Assembly: GCF_028069725.1 (NCBI RefSeq)
Contig: NZ_JANEWG010000032.1
Location: 1-52,001, forward strand
Direction: 5' to 3'
Length of the DNA stretch: 52,001 bases
Source: Citrobacter sp. Awk 4
GTDB taxonomy: Bacteria > Pseudomonadota > Gammaproteobacteria > Enterobacterales > Enterobacteriaceae
Part shown: positions 1-10,712 of the stretch, one piece after another
Layout: every line of letters begins with the position of its first letter
Position numbering within the stretch: the stretch's first letter is position 1
The notes under the pieces: model-generated
Databases searched by the model: none
Seen by the model: only the letters and a program-made list of their open reading frames with translations
Told to the model about the DNA's origin: nothing
Program-made: the position numbers and the translations under genes

Positions 1-291
1 CACCATATTAAAAAAAGAATTTTCAAAATCTCTTACTATGTCTGATTCATGCTGTTTCCTAGATTCTTCTTCTAAATAAATCATAGAGTCTTTCTGAAGC
101 TTAATTGTCCATAGGACACCACAAAATGCTGCCGCAGAAAAAATCGATGTCAACCCTCCCCAAGAATCGCCAAATTGACCTAACGATTCGCGAGTCCATC
201 CTTCGAAAGGAAATATTAATTGATAGCTTAGAACTGCGTAAAGCGCACACAACACAACAACCGTTATCGAAATGGACAAAACAACCTTCAT
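1..291 (-). CDS. Putative phage abortive-infection protein (PutAbiC-like), N-terminal part, runs off left edge
   Basis: An open frame on the minus strand starts at 291 (or at the adjacent ATG at 294) and stays open for about 97 codons to base 1, so the C-terminal part lies outside the window. GAGG at 299-296 is a ribosome site; it is only 1 base from the ATG at 294 but 4 bases from the one at 291, so 291 is preferred. The protein begins with a membrane segment (about residues 3-23), then a loop with GQFGDSWGG, a second hydrophobic stretch ending GVLWTIKLQ, and then a charged, probably helical part ending ENSFFNMV. This N-terminal layout is what I know from the putative abortive phage infection family (PF16872 type), whose members are membrane-anchored. 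The gene is AT-rich compared with icd and lies beyond the icd terminator. The family match is from memory of the pattern; antiphage function is inference. Confidence 0.6.
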   Translation of the reverse strand, partial: MKVVLSISITVVVLCALYAVLSYQLIFPFEGWTRESLGQFGDSWGGLTSIFSAAAFCGVLWTIKLQKDSMIYLEEESRKQHESDIVRDFENSFFNMV

Positions 292-352
292 CATTCCTCA
301 CAAGTTTTGTTAACTAGTTTTGATAAAATTTTGATAACCACGAGACAAAAGA

Positions 353-381
353 CAAAAAAAACGGGAGCACTTGGCTCCCGT
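353..381 (-). terminator. Rho-independent terminator of icd
   Basis: An 8-bp perfect stem (361-368 with 374-381, 5-base loop) is followed on the minus strand by a run of eight T residues. It lies 24 bases past the icd stop codon and separates icd from the accessory gene at 1-291. Confidence 0.9.
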
Positions 382-404
382 CGACACACAATCAAAAAAT
401 CTGA

Positions 405-1655
405 TTACATGTTTTCGATAATCGCGTCACCAAACTCTGAACATTTCAGCAGTTTAGCGCCGTCCATCAGGCGTTCGAAGTCATAGGTTACGGTCTTCGC
501 GGCGATCGCGCCTTCCATACCTTTAACAATTAAATCAGCAGCTTCGAACCACTGCATGTGGCGCAGCATCATTTCGGCAGACAGAATAATTGAACCCGGG
601 TTCACTTTATCCTGACCCGCATATTTCGGTGCCGTACCGTGGGTAGCTTCAAACAGTGCACATTCGTCACCGATGTTTGCGCCCGGCGCGATACCAATAC
701 CGCCAACCTGAGCTGCCAGCGCATCGGAGATGTAGTCACCGTTCAGGTTCATACACGCGATAACGTCGTACTCAGCCGGACGCAGCAGGATTTGCTGCAG
801 GAATGCATCGGCGATCACGTCTTTGACCACGATCTCTTTGCCGGTGTTCGGGTTCTTGATTTTAACCCACGGGCCGCCATCAATCAGTTCACCGCCAAAC
901 TCTTCACGCGCTAACTGGTAACCCCAGTCTTTGAACGCGCCTTCGGTGAACTTCATGATGTTGCCTTTGTGAACCAGCGTCACAGAGTCACGGTCGTTGG
1001 TGATGGCATATTCAATCGCCGCACGCACCAGACGTTTAGTCCCTTCTTCGGAGCACGGTTTGATACCAATGCCACAATGTTCCGGGAAGCGAATTTTCTT
1101 CACGCCCATCTCTTCACGCAGGAATTTAATCACTTTCTCTGCATCAGCAGAGTCTGCTTTCCATTCGATACCCGCGTAGATGTCTTCAGAGTTTTCACGG
1201 AAGATGACCATGTCGGTCAGTTCAGGATGTTTAACCGGGCTTGGGGTGCCCTGATAATAACGAACCGGACGCAGGCACACGTACAGGTCAAGTTCCTGAC
1301 GCAGTGCAACGTTCAGAGAGCGAATACCGCCACCGACTGGGGTCGTCAGGGGACCTTTAATGGCTACGCGGTAATCACGAATCAGATCCAGAGTTTCAGA
1401 AGGCAGCCAGACGTCCTGACCGTATACCTGAGTGGATTTCTCACCGGTGTAGATTTCCATCCAGGAGATTTTACGCTCGCCTTTATAGGCTTTCTCGACT
1501 GCAGCATTCACAACTTTGATCATCGGAGGGGTTACATCAACACCGATGCCGTCGCCTTCAATGAATGGGATAATCGGATTATTCGGCACGTTCAGTTTGC
1601 CGTTTTGCAGGGTGATCTTTTTGCCTTCAGCCGGAACAACTACTTTACTTTCCAT
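405..1655 (-). CDS. icd: Isocitrate dehydrogenase, NADP-dependent
   Basis: Oxidative decarboxylation of isocitrate to 2-oxoglutarate with NADP+ in the TCA cycle; a cytoplasmic homodimer. The 416-residue length equals that of E. coli Icd. Ser113 in the segment [13 protein letters not shown] is the residue phosphorylated by AceK in the family, with Asn115 and Arg119 of the substrate site nearby; the conserved [12 protein letters not shown] follows. The C-terminus (ends FGDAIIENM) is complete. The gene is divergent from rluE and ends in a strong terminator. In E. coli the 3' end of icd is the attachment site of e14 and phage 21, which is relevant to the AT-rich accessory gene just beyond it. Confidence 0.98.
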   Translation of the reverse strand: MESKVVVPAEGKKITLQNGKLNVPNNPIIPFIEGDGIGVDVTPPMIKVVNAAVEKAYKGERKISWMEIYTGEKSTQVYGQDVWLPSETLDLIRDYRVAIKGPLTTPVGGGIRSLNVALRQELDLYVCLRPVRYYQGTPSPVKHPELTDMVIFRENSEDIYAGIEWKADSADAEKVIKFLREEMGVKKIRFPEHCGIGIKPCSEEGTKRLVRAAIEYAITNDRDSVTLVHKGNIMKFTEGAFKDWGYQLAREEFGGELIDGGPWVKIKNPNTGKEIVVKDVIADAFLQQILLRPAEYDVIACMNLNGDYISDALAAQVGGIGIAPGANIGDECALFEATHGTAPKYAGQDKVNPGSIILSAEMMLRHMQWFEAADLIVKGMEGAIAAKTVTYDFERLMDGAKLLKCSEFGDAIIENM

Positions 1656-1826
1656 TCACCTCTCCTTCGAGCGCTTCTGGTTTGCTCGTCTGTCATCACG
1701 CTGCATGTGCAATTGCGTCCTGCTACACGGATGCGTTAGAGCAATTTTTTGTTAATGTTTTGTAATGAGCGTGTCAATACTACCCTATTGTTTGTCGCCA
1801 TGAAAGACACTCGTTATTAGGCTATA

Positions 1827-2492
1827 ATGCGTCAATTGATAAGGCCTGAAAATACCATGCAAAAAACTTCTTTTAGAAATCACCGCCTTGAGCGATTCAG
1901 CTCGCGACAAACCACCAGGCAGCGCAAAGAAAACCAGCCAAAACGCGTGGTTTTGTTCAATAAACCTTACGATGTTTTGCCACAATTTACCGATGAAGCG
2001 GGCCGCAGCACGTTGAAAGATTTTATTCCCGTGCAGGGGGTCTATGCCGCAGGCCGTCTCGACAGAGACAGCGAAGGACTTCTGGTTCTCACCAACGACG
2101 GCGCATTGCAGGCAAGACTCACGCAGCCAGGCAAACGCACCGGCAAAATTTATTATGTGCAGGTTGAGGGGGAACCCGGCGTCGAGGCGCTGAACGCCCT
2201 GCGTCACGGCGTTACGCTGAATGATGGTCCCACCCTGCCCGCAGGCGTGGATATTGTGGTTGAGCCGGAATGGCTCTGGCCAAGAAACCCGCCGATTCGC
2301 GAACGCAAAAACATTCCTACCACGTGGCTTAAAATCACGTTATATGAAGGCCGTAATCGCCAGGTTCGTCGAATGACCGCGCATGTTGGGCATCCGACGC
2401 TGCGGCTGATCCGCTACGCAATGGGCGACTATACGCTTGATGGACTGGCTAACGGCGAGTGGCGGGAACATCCTTCGTCACACACTGTCTGA
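1827..2492 (+). CDS. rluE: 23S rRNA pseudouridine(2457) synthase
   Basis: Converts U2457 of 23S rRNA to pseudouridine. RsuA/RluB/E/F-type catalytic domain with the motif [11 protein letters not shown]; the catalytic aspartate is residue 79 counted from the first ATG. No S4 domain is seen, as expected for RluE. The start is uncertain: the ATG at 1827 lies inside a consensus TATAAT (1823-1828), so if that is the -10 element the message would begin a few bases downstream and translation would start at the ATG at 1857 (MQKTSFRN), giving 211 residues instead of 221. The C-terminus (EHPSSHTV) is slightly longer than I recall for E. coli. Confidence 0.93.
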   Translation: MRQLIRPENTMQKTSFRNHRLERFSSRQTTRQRKENQPKRVVLFNKPYDVLPQFTDEAGRSTLKDFIPVQGVYAAGRLDRDSEGLLVLTNDGALQARLTQPGKRTGKIYYVQVEGEPGVEALNALRHGVTLNDGPTLPAGVDIVVEPEWLWPRNPPIRERKNIPTTWLKITLYEGRNRQVRRMTAHVGHPTLRLIRYAMGDYTLDGLANGEWREHPSSHTV

Positions 2493-2530
2493 AGACGCGT
2501 AGTGCCCGACATCATCATGGAAGAAAAATT

Positions 2531-3454
2531 ATGGATACCCGTGTTTTCGCCGCGTTAACCTTATTGACCGTATCGCCATTTTGCATTGCGAAGCAGGATT
2601 GCGAAGCCATTGCGGGCGACAGCGCAGGCGCGGCGGATTATGTTTATGAAACAGCGAAGGTGAAAACAGACTCTCGTCTGCATTTTTACTCCGCGCCACA
2701 CGCAGAATGCCGACTTCCCGCACATCTGATCAACGGTGACACGGTGGAAGTACTGCGAAGCCTGCAATATAAGTCATCAGATGATGCGCCAGTCCACACA
2801 TATCGCTACGTGCGTTATCGTGATGCTAAAGGCTTGTTTGCGACCGGATGGCTGCCCGCAGCGAGTCTGACTCCACTGCCGAATGCGTTGCCGGTTAATG
2901 AAACCTGTCAACAATGGGCGCAGAAGGCAATGCCAGTACGCGTCAGCCACGCACCGGCGGCGGATAACCACTATCAGGTTCAGGCTGGCGGACGCGCCTC
3001 TTTTTATACGATGCCGAATGAACAGTGCCGCAGTCCCTCCCTATTCCTGATCCCCGGCGATACCGTTTCCGCACAAGAACAATCAGAAGATGATTTTCTT
3101 GAGGTGGCGTATTACACCGCCGATCGCCACGTTGTGCGCGGCTGGTTAAAAAAATCGCAGTTGCAGCCTGTAAACAGCGGTGATCGTTATCGAGAAGATA
3201 TCAATCCGTTATCTACAGATAAGGCGACACGGATAGCCACACTCAATTTGCGTCACGACTATCAATGTGTCTTTTATGAGAGCTGGAACGCTAAAAAGGC
3301 TATTGAGTTTATCGTTCGCGAAGACCACCAGACCGCGTTGTGCCGTGGGGGTGCCGATCCCGCCACCTCTCCGCCAACGGCCTACATTAGTATCGATAAG
3401 ACCAGCGGCGCGATTAACTGGCCGGATGTCGCTGAAGGATTTGAAGAAGAATAA
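2531..3454 (+). CDS. Secreted protein of unknown function with two SH3-like repeats
   Basis: No named family recognised. The start at 2531 (GGAAG 10 bases upstream) gives 307 residues beginning with a signal peptide, cut likely after FCIA (about residue 20). Two similar units follow (about residues 32-115 and 130-215), each with an FY..P...CR.P core, then a GDTV, a tyrosine-rich stretch and GWL..S.L.P. This looks like a duplicated SH3b-type periplasmic domain. A third, unrelated part ends the protein. About eight cysteines in the mature part suggest disulfides and export. It lies between rluE and nudJ, which are neighbours in E. coli K-12, so it is an insertion relative to that genome. The next gene, nudJ, starts 10 bases downstream, so the two may be cotranscribed. 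Confidence 0.75.
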   Translation: MDTRVFAALTLLTVSPFCIAKQDCEAIAGDSAGAADYVYETAKVKTDSRLHFYSAPHAECRLPAHLINGDTVEVLRSLQYKSSDDAPVHTYRYVRYRDAKGLFATGWLPAASLTPLPNALPVNETCQQWAQKAMPVRVSHAPAADNHYQVQAGGRASFYTMPNEQCRSPSLFLIPGDTVSAQEQSEDDFLEVAYYTADRHVVRGWLKKSQLQPVNSGDRYREDINPLSTDKATRIATLNLRHDYQCVFYESWNAKKAIEFIVREDHQTALCRGGADPATSPPTAYISIDKTSGAINWPDVAEGFEEE

Positions 3455-3464
3455 GAGGTAACCG

Positions 3465-3926
3465 ATGTTTAAACCGCACGTCACCGTTGCCTGCATTGTG
3501 CATGCAGAGGAAAAATTTTTAGTCGTTGAGGAAACCATCAACGGCAAAGCACTGTGGAACCAGCCCGCCGGACATCTGGAAGCAGATGAGACATTAGCAG
3601 AAGCCGTCGCGCGTGAATTGTGGGAAGAGACCGGCATCAGCGCGCAGCCTCAGCATTTTATTCGTATGCACCAGTGGATCGCTCCCGATAAAACGCCGTT
3701 CTTACGTTTTCTGTTTTGCATTGAGCTTGCCACGATGTGCGATACCGAACCCCATGACAGCGATATAGATTGCTGTCGTTGGGTGAGCGCACAAGAGATA
3801 CTCAATGCGCCAAACCTGCGTTCTCCGCTGGTTGCTGAGAGTGTGCGCTGTTACCAGAGCGGACAACGTTACCCACTGGAGATGATCGGTGAATTTAACT
3901 GGCCGTTTACAGAGGGTGTCAAGTAA
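3465..3926 (+). CDS. nudJ: Nudix phosphatase NudJ (HMP-PP / nucleoside triphosphate hydrolase)
   Basis: Hydrolyses thiamine precursor pyrophosphates and (d)NTPs in the family. A complete Nudix box occupies residues 36-58: it starts GHLEADE and ends with the metal-binding RELWEETGI. The length (153) equals that of E. coli NudJ. A GAGGT ribosome site precedes the ATG. The mnmA start lies 53 bases beyond its stop, and the nudJ-mnmA-hflD-purB order is conserved. Confidence 0.95.
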   Translation: MFKPHVTVACIVHAEEKFLVVEETINGKALWNQPAGHLEADETLAEAVARELWEETGISAQPQHFIRMHQWIAPDKTPFLRFLFCIELATMCDTEPHDSDIDCCRWVSAQEILNAPNLRSPLVAESVRCYQSGQRYPLEMIGEFNWPFTEGVK

Positions 3927-3979
3927 AGGGCTGCGTGATAGAATACGCCGCCTTGAAGTTCAATGTCGTGAGTATTCCA

Positions 3980-5086
3980 ATGTCTGAAAGCCCAAAAAAA
4001 GTGATCGTCGGCATGTCCGGCGGTGTCGATTCCTCCGTTTCCGCCTGGCTGTTGCTGCAACAGGGTTATCAGGTAGAAGGCCTGTTCATGAAGAACTGGG
4101 AAGAGGACGACGGTGAGGAATATTGCACAGCGGCCGCCGATCTTGCGGATGCACAGGCCGTCTGCGACAAGCTCGGCATTGAACTGCACACGGTTAACTT
4201 TGCCGCAGAATACTGGGACAACGTTTTTGAACTCTTCCTCGAAGAGTACAAAGCTGGCCGCACGCCGAACCCGGATATTCTGTGCAACAAAGAAATCAAA
4301 TTTAAAGCCTTCCTCGAATTTGCCGCTGAAGATTTAGGTGCCGATTACATCGCCACCGGCCACTACGTGCGTCGTGCCGATGTAGACGGCAAAAGCCGCC
4401 TGCTGCGTGGCCTTGATGGCAATAAAGACCAGAGCTATTTCCTCTATACGCTCGGCCATGAGCAGATCGCGCAAAGTTTGTTCCCGGTGGGTGAGCTTGA
4501 GAAACCGCAGGTACGCAAAATTGCCGAAGATCTGGGGCTCATCACCGCGAAGAAAAAAGATTCCACCGGTATCTGCTTTATCGGTGAGCGTAAATTCCGT
4601 GAATTCTTAGGTCGCTATCTCCCGGCACAACCTGGCAAAATCATTACTGTTGATGGCGACGAGATTGGCCAGCATCAGGGGTTGATGTACCACACGCTGG
4701 GCCAGCGCAAAGGGCTGGGGATTGGCGGAACCAAAGAAGGGTCTGAAGATCCGTGGTATGTCGTAGACAAAGATGTTGAGAACAACATTCTGGTTGTGGC
4801 TCAGGGTCATGAACACCCGCGTCTGATGTCTGTCGGGTTGATCGCGCAACAATTGCACTGGGTTGATCGCGAGCCGTTCAGCGGAACTCTGCGCTGCACG
4901 GTGAAAACCCGTTATCGTCAAACCGACATCCCTTGCACGGTTAACGCTCTGGACGACGATCGCATTGAAGTTGTCTTTGATGAGCCGGTCGCAGCCGTTA
5001 CGCCGGGTCAGTCCGCGGTCTTTTACATGGGTGAAGTGTGCCTCGGCGGCGGTATTATCGAGCAGCGCCTGCCCCTGCCGGTATAA
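3980..5086 (+). CDS. mnmA: tRNA-specific 2-thiouridylase MnmA
   Basis: Adds the 2-thio group to U34 of tRNA-Lys, -Glu and -Gln, taking sulfur from the TusE relay. PP-loop ATP-binding motif GMSGGVDSS at residues 11-19; catalytic cysteines in DILCNKE (Cys102) and STGICFIGE (Cys199). The start at 3980 (MSESPKK) gives the family length of 368; the upstream in-frame ATG at 3935 would add 15 residues that the E. coli protein lacks. Confidence 0.97.
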   Translation: MSESPKKVIVGMSGGVDSSVSAWLLLQQGYQVEGLFMKNWEEDDGEEYCTAAADLADAQAVCDKLGIELHTVNFAAEYWDNVFELFLEEYKAGRTPNPDILCNKEIKFKAFLEFAAEDLGADYIATGHYVRRADVDGKSRLLRGLDGNKDQSYFLYTLGHEQIAQSLFPVGELEKPQVRKIAEDLGLITAKKKDSTGICFIGERKFREFLGRYLPAQPGKIITVDGDEIGQHQGLMYHTLGQRKGLGIGGTKEGSEDPWYVVDKDVENNILVVAQGHEHPRLMSVGLIAQQLHWVDREPFSGTLRCTVKTRYRQTDIPCTVNALDDDRIEVVFDEPVAAVTPGQSAVFYMGEVCLGGGIIEQRLPLPV

Positions 5087-5121
5087 TTATTCTCTTAGAC
5101 TGATACAAGGAAGCAGTGACC

Positions 5122-5763
5122 GTGGCAAAGAATTTTTATGACATCACCCTCGCGCTGGCCGGTATTTGCCAGTCGGCACGCCTGGTCCAAGAACTGGCGC
5201 ACCAGGGACACTGTGATGCTGATGCGCTACACGTTTCACTGAATAGCGTCATTGACATGAACCCCAGTTCAACGCTGGGCGTGTTCGGTGGCAGCGAGGC
5301 CAATCTGCGCCTCGGACTGGAGACTCTGCTCGGCGTGCTCAACGCCAGCAGCCGTCAGGGCTTAAACGCAGAACTCACCCGTTATACCCTGAGCCTGATG
5401 GTGCTGGAGCGCAAGCTGTCAGCAGCAAAAGGCGCGATGGATACGCTGGGCGAGCGAATCAACGGCTTGCAGCGCCAGCTCGACCATTTTGATTTGCAGT
5501 CTGAAACGTTGATGAGCGCCATGGCGGGCATCTATGTTGACGTCATTAGCCCACTGGGGCCGCGCATTCAGGTGACCGGTTCTCCTGCTGTTTTGCAAAG
5601 TCCTCAGGTTCAGGCAAAAGTTCGCGCCTCTCTCCTTGCAGGTATCCGTGCGGCCGTGCTCTGGCATCAGGTCGGCGGTGGCCGTCTGCAATTAATGTTT
5701 TATCGTAATCGTCTGACCACTCAGGCCAAACAAATTCTTGCTCATTTAACCCCGGAGTTATGA
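5122..5763 (+). CDS. hflD: High-frequency lysogenisation protein HflD
   Basis: A membrane-associated, mostly helical protein known in E. coli to bind lambda CII and influence the lysis/lysogeny decision; its cellular role is not settled. The GTG at 5122 (protein begins [14 protein letters not shown]) gives 213 residues as in E. coli; an in-frame GTG six bases upstream would add two residues. An AAGGAAG ribosome site precedes it. It sits between mnmA and purB, with 3 bases between its stop and the purB start, so translation is probably coupled. Confidence 0.95.
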   Translation: MAKNFYDITLALAGICQSARLVQELAHQGHCDADALHVSLNSVIDMNPSSTLGVFGGSEANLRLGLETLLGVLNASSRQGLNAELTRYTLSLMVLERKLSAAKGAMDTLGERINGLQRQLDHFDLQSETLMSAMAGIYVDVISPLGPRIQVTGSPAVLQSPQVQAKVRASLLAGIRAAVLWHQVGGGRLQLMFYRNRLTTQAKQILAHLTPEL

Positions 5764-7137
<1,374 letters not shown>

Positions 7138-7144
7138 ATACATT

Positions 7145-7217
7145 GCCCGGTGGCGCCGACGCTCACCGGGCCTACGATCGTGTTGGCCGGATAAGGCGTT
7201 TGCGTCGCCATCCGGCA
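7145..7217. repeat. REP/BIME-type palindromic repeats
   Basis: Two adjacent palindromes lie between purB and phoP: GCCCGGTGGCG...CACCGGGC (7145-7172) and GCCGGATAAGGCG...GCCATCCGGC (7185-7217). This is the usual enterobacterial paired REP (BIME) layout, transcribed but untranslated. Confidence 0.85.
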
Positions 7218-7230
7218 CTTCCCTCTCCCC

Positions 7231-7265
7231 GGTTTACTAAATGTTTATCACCACAACAACATAAT
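7231..7265 (+). promoter_or_regulatory. PhoP box and -10 of the phoP autoregulated promoter
   Basis: Direct repeat GGTTTA-CTAAA-TGTTTA at 7231-7247 matches the PhoP box (two GTTTA half-sites, 11-bp phasing). It is followed 12 bases on by CATAAT (7260-7265), the spacing known for PhoP-activated promoters that lack a good -35. This implies Mg2+/PhoQ-dependent autoregulation of phoPQ. Confidence 0.85.
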
Positions 7266-7308
7266 CAGCGTTAAACTATTCATACCATTTACTTAGGGAG
7301 AAAAGAAA

Positions 7309-7980
7309 ATGCGCGTACTGGTTGTTGAGGATAATGCGTTGTTACGTCACCACCTAAAGGTTCAACTACAGGATTTAGGGCACCAGGTGGATGACGCAGA
7401 AGATGCAAAGGAAGCCGATTATTACCTTAATGAACACCTGCCTGATATTGCGATTGTCGATTTAGGTCTCCCGGATGAAGATGGGCTTTCTCTCATTCGC
7501 CGCTGGCGTAGCAGCGAAGTTTCTCTGCCCGTCCTCGTACTCACCGCGCGTGAAGGCTGGCAGGACAAAGTCGAAGTGCTCAGTGCCGGAGCCGACGACT
7601 ACGTCACCAAACCCTTTCATATTGAAGAGGTGATGGCGCGTATGCAGGCATTAATGCGCCGCAACAGTGGTCTGGCGTCCCAGGTCATTTCACTCCCCCC
7701 TTTTCAGGTCGATCTCTCCCGCCGCGAACTGTCGGTCAATGACGAAGTGATTAAGCTGACGGCGTTTGAGTACACCATTATGGAAACACTGATCCGCAAT
7801 AGTGGCAAAGTTGTCAGCAAAGATTCGTTGATGTTGCAGCTTTATCCGGATGCCGAACTTCGCGAAAGTCATACTATTGATGTACTTATGGGGCGTCTGC
7901 GCAAGAAAATCCAGGCTCAGTACCCTAACGACGTGATCACCACCGTGCGTGGTCAGGGATATCTTTTCGAACTGCGCTAA
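7309..7980 (+). CDS. phoP: Two-component response regulator PhoP
   Basis: OmpR-type regulator for low Mg2+, acid pH and cationic peptides. Receiver domain at residues 1-115 with phospho-acceptor Asp51 ([10 protein letters not shown]), switch Thr79 and Lys101; winged-helix DNA-binding domain at about 125-221. 223 residues, as in E. coli and Salmonella. GGGAG ribosome site 9 bases upstream of the ATG. The stop TAA overlaps the phoQ ATG by one base. Confidence 0.98.
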   Translation: MRVLVVEDNALLRHHLKVQLQDLGHQVDDAEDAKEADYYLNEHLPDIAIVDLGLPDEDGLSLIRRWRSSEVSLPVLVLTAREGWQDKVEVLSAGADDYVTKPFHIEEVMARMQALMRRNSGLASQVISLPPFQVDLSRRELSVNDEVIKLTAFEYTIMETLIRNSGKVVSKDSLMLQLYPDAELRESHTIDVLMGRLRKKIQAQYPNDVITTVRGQGYLFELR

Positions 7981-9443
7981 TGAATAAATTACTGCGTCAC
8001 TTTTTTCCCCTGTCGCTGCGGGTCCGCTTTTTACTGGCGACAGCGGGCGTTGTGCTGGTCCTTTCCCTGGCTTACGGCATGGTGGCGCTGATCGGTTACA
8101 GCGTTAGCTTCGATAAGACAACGTTCCGCCTGCTGCGTGGGGAAAGCAATCTTTTCTATACCCTCGCAAAATGGGAAAACAACAAACTTCAGGTAGAACT
8201 CCCTGAGCACCTCGATATGCAAAGCCCAACGATGTCATTGATTTATGACGAGAACGGCAAACTGTTATGGGCGCAGCGCGACGTGCCGTGGCTGGTCAAG
8301 CGGGTCCATGCTGACTGGCTGAAAACCAATGGTTTTCACGAAATTGAGGCCGATGTCGACGCGACCAGCGCATTGCTGAGTAACGATCATTCCGTCCAGC
8401 AGCAACTTAAAGAAGTGCGGGAGGAGGATGACGATGCCGAGATGACCCACTCTGTGGCAGTGAATATTTACCCCGCTACCGCGCGCATGCCGCAACTCAC
8501 TATCGTCGTTGTTGATACTATCCCCATCGAGCTGAAACGCTCTTATATGGTGTGGAGCTGGTTTATCTATGTACTGGCCGCCAACCTGCTGTTAGTGATC
8601 CCTCTACTCTGGGTCGCCGCCTGGTGGAGCCTGCGACCTATTGAGGCGCTGGCGCGAGAGGTGCGTGAGCTGGAAGATCATCACCGCGATATGCTTAACC
8701 CTGAAACAACGCGCGAACTGACCAGCCTTGTGCGTAACCTCAACCGATTGCTGAAAAGCGAGCGCGAACGTTACGACAAATATCGCACGACCCTGACCGA
8801 CCTTACACACAGCCTGAAAACCCCGCTGGCGGTGCTGCAAAGTACGCTGCGTTCCCTGCGCAGCGAAAAGATGAGCGTCAGCGAAGCCGAACCGGTGATG
8901 CTGGAACAAATTAGCCGTATTTCGCAGCAGATTGGTTATTACCTGCACCGCGCCAGCATGCGCGGCAGCGGCGTTTTGCTCAGTCGTGAACTGCACCCTG
9001 TCGCGCCGCTTTTGGATAATCTGACGTCTGCGCTGAACAAGGTCTACCAGCGTAAAGGGGTTAATATCAGTCTCGATATTTCGCCAGAAATCAGTTTTGT
9101 CGGCGAGCAGAACGATTTTGTCGAAGTGATGGGCAATGTGCTCGACAATGCCTGCAAATACTGTCTTGAGTTTGTCGAAATCTCAGCCCGCCAGACCGAC
9201 GATCACTTGCATATTTTGGTTGAGGATGACGGACCAGGGATCCCGCACAGTAAGCGAGCGCTGGTCTTTGATCGTGGCCAGCGAGTTGATACGCTGCGAC
9301 CGGGACAAGGCGTGGGGCTGGCGGTGGCTCGCGAGATTACCGAACAGTATGACGGGCAAATCATCGCCAACGACAGTTTGCTGGGCGGCGCACGCATGGA
9401 GGTTATTTTCGGTCGACAGCACCCAGGCCAGAAAGACGAGTGA
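7980..9443 (+). CDS. phoQ: Sensor histidine kinase PhoQ
   Basis: Inner-membrane kinase for PhoP. TM1 at about 17-41, periplasmic PAS-like sensor with an acidic patch ([10 protein letters not shown], about 145-154), TM2 at about 194-216, HAMP, then the H-box [12 protein letters not shown] with His277, N-box DNACKYC and G boxes DDGPGIP and GQGVGLAVA. 487 residues, one more than E. coli PhoQ, apparently from an extra residue in [10 protein letters not shown] after the dimerisation helices. Coupled to phoP by a 1-base overlap. Confidence 0.98.
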   Translation: MNKLLRHFFPLSLRVRFLLATAGVVLVLSLAYGMVALIGYSVSFDKTTFRLLRGESNLFYTLAKWENNKLQVELPEHLDMQSPTMSLIYDENGKLLWAQRDVPWLVKRVHADWLKTNGFHEIEADVDATSALLSNDHSVQQQLKEVREEDDDAEMTHSVAVNIYPATARMPQLTIVVVDTIPIELKRSYMVWSWFIYVLAANLLLVIPLLWVAAWWSLRPIEALAREVRELEDHHRDMLNPETTRELTSLVRNLNRLLKSERERYDKYRTTLTDLTHSLKTPLAVLQSTLRSLRSEKMSVSEAEPVMLEQISRISQQIGYYLHRASMRGSGVLLSRELHPVAPLLDNLTSALNKVYQRKGVNISLDISPEISFVGEQNDFVEVMGNVLDNACKYCLEFVEISARQTDDHLHILVEDDGPGIPHSKRALVFDRGQRVDTLRPGQGVGLAVAREITEQYDGQIIANDSLLGGARMEVIFGRQHPGQKDE

Positions 9444-9534
9444 ATCGATATGTAATATTTGTGTACATAGTTCACCGCATCGGGTTACGCATCCGTTATA
9501 ATCGGTGTCAGATACCAGCCTGCGGATACTTTAT

Positions 9535-10656
9535 ATGGAATACCAATTAAACCTCAACTGGCCCGAGTTTCTCGAACGCCACTGGCAAAAACGCCCAGTG
9601 GTGTTGAAGCGCGGGTTCACCAACTTTATTGATCCGCTCTCTCCTGATGAACTGGCAGGACTGGCAATGGAAAGTGAAGTCGACAGCCGTCTTGTCAGTC
9701 ATCAGGACGGCAAATGGCAGGTGAGCCACGGCCCCTTCGAAAGCTACGACCATCTTGGCGAGAACAACTGGTCGCTGCTGGTGCAGGCCGTGAACCACTG
9801 GCATGAACCGACTGCCGCGCTGATGCGCCCTTTCCGTGCGTTGCCTGACTGGCGTATCGACGACCTGATGATCTCTTTTTCCGTTCCCGGCGGCGGTGTA
9901 GGCCCCCATCTGGATCAGTACGACGTCTTTATTATTCAGGGAACGGGCCGTCGTCGCTGGCGGGTGGGCGAAAAGCTGCAGATGAAGCAGCATTGCCCGC
10001 ATCCCGACCTGTTACAGGTTGATCCTTTCGACGCCATTATTGATGAAGAGCTGGAACCAGGCGATATTCTATATATTCCACCGGGATTCCCACACGAGGG
10101 TTATGCGCTGGAAAATGCCATGAACTACTCTGTCGGGTTCCGCGCGCCTAATACTCGCGAGCTGATCAGCGGTTTTGCCGATTATGTTCTGCAGCGTGAA
10201 CTGGGCAGCACGTATTACAGCGACCCCGATATGCCGCCTCGCGATCATCCTGCCGACATTCTGCCGCAGGAAATGGATAAGTTACGCGAAATGATGCTCG
10301 GGTTAATCAATCAGCCGGAACATTTCAAACAGTGGTTTGGTGAGTTTATTTCCCAGTCTCGCCACGAACTGGACATCGCGCCGCCAGAGCCGCCCTATCA
10401 GCCCGATGAGATTTATGATGCTCTGAAGCAAGGCGATGTGCTGGTTCGTCTTGGCGGGTTGCGTGTACTGCGCATTGGTGACGATATCTACGCTAACGGC
10501 GAGAAAATTGATTCTCCACACCGTCCGGCACTGGAAGCGCTTGCCAGCCATATCGTGCTGACTGCCGAAAACTTTGAGGACGCGCTGGACGATCCGTCAT
10601 TCCTTGCGATGCTGGCCGCGCTGGTCAACAGTGGGTACTGGTTCTTCGAAGGGTAA
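9535..10656 (+). CDS. roxA: Ribosomal protein uL16 arginine 3-hydroxylase
   Basis: 2-oxoglutarate/Fe(II) JmjC-type oxygenase (formerly YcfD) that hydroxylates an arginine of ribosomal protein L16. The metal triad is visible as HLDQYD (about His125, Asp127) and a later His in FPHEGYAL (about His187). The ATG at 9535 (MEYQLNLNW) gives 373 residues as in E. coli; the frame is open 10 codons upstream without a better ribosome site. Downstream of phoPQ and convergent with pepT. Confidence 0.96.
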   Translation: MEYQLNLNWPEFLERHWQKRPVVLKRGFTNFIDPLSPDELAGLAMESEVDSRLVSHQDGKWQVSHGPFESYDHLGENNWSLLVQAVNHWHEPTAALMRPFRALPDWRIDDLMISFSVPGGGVGPHLDQYDVFIIQGTGRRRWRVGEKLQMKQHCPHPDLLQVDPFDAIIDEELEPGDILYIPPGFPHEGYALENAMNYSVGFRAPNTRELISGFADYVLQRELGSTYYSDPDMPPRDHPADILPQEMDKLREMMLGLINQPEHFKQWFGEFISQSRHELDIAPPEPPYQPDEIYDALKQGDVLVRLGGLRVLRIGDDIYANGEKIDSPHRPALEALASHIVLTAENFEDALDDPSFLAMLAALVNSGYWFFEG

Positions 10657-10670
10657 GTTTTTACGCCAGA

Positions 10671-10699
10671 TGCCGGATGGCGATTCGCTTATCCGGCAT
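10671..10699. repeat. REP palindrome between roxA and pepT
   Basis: TGCCGGATGGCG...CTTATCCGGCA forms a long imperfect hairpin in the short space between two convergent genes, a typical REP position; it may also stop transcripts from either side. Confidence 0.8.
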
Positions 10700-10712
10700 C
10701 TACCGATATCCA

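Noticed and set aside
101-301. Complete 66-codon minus-strand ORF at the left edge
   Set aside because: Its composition is not protein-like (Cys/Trp/Arg-rich), and another frame of the same strand over the same bases gives a credible membrane protein with a good ribosome site.
969-1739. 256-codon ORF antisense to icd
   Set aside because: A shadow of the highly conserved icd frame on the other strand; no ribosome site and no recognisable protein features.
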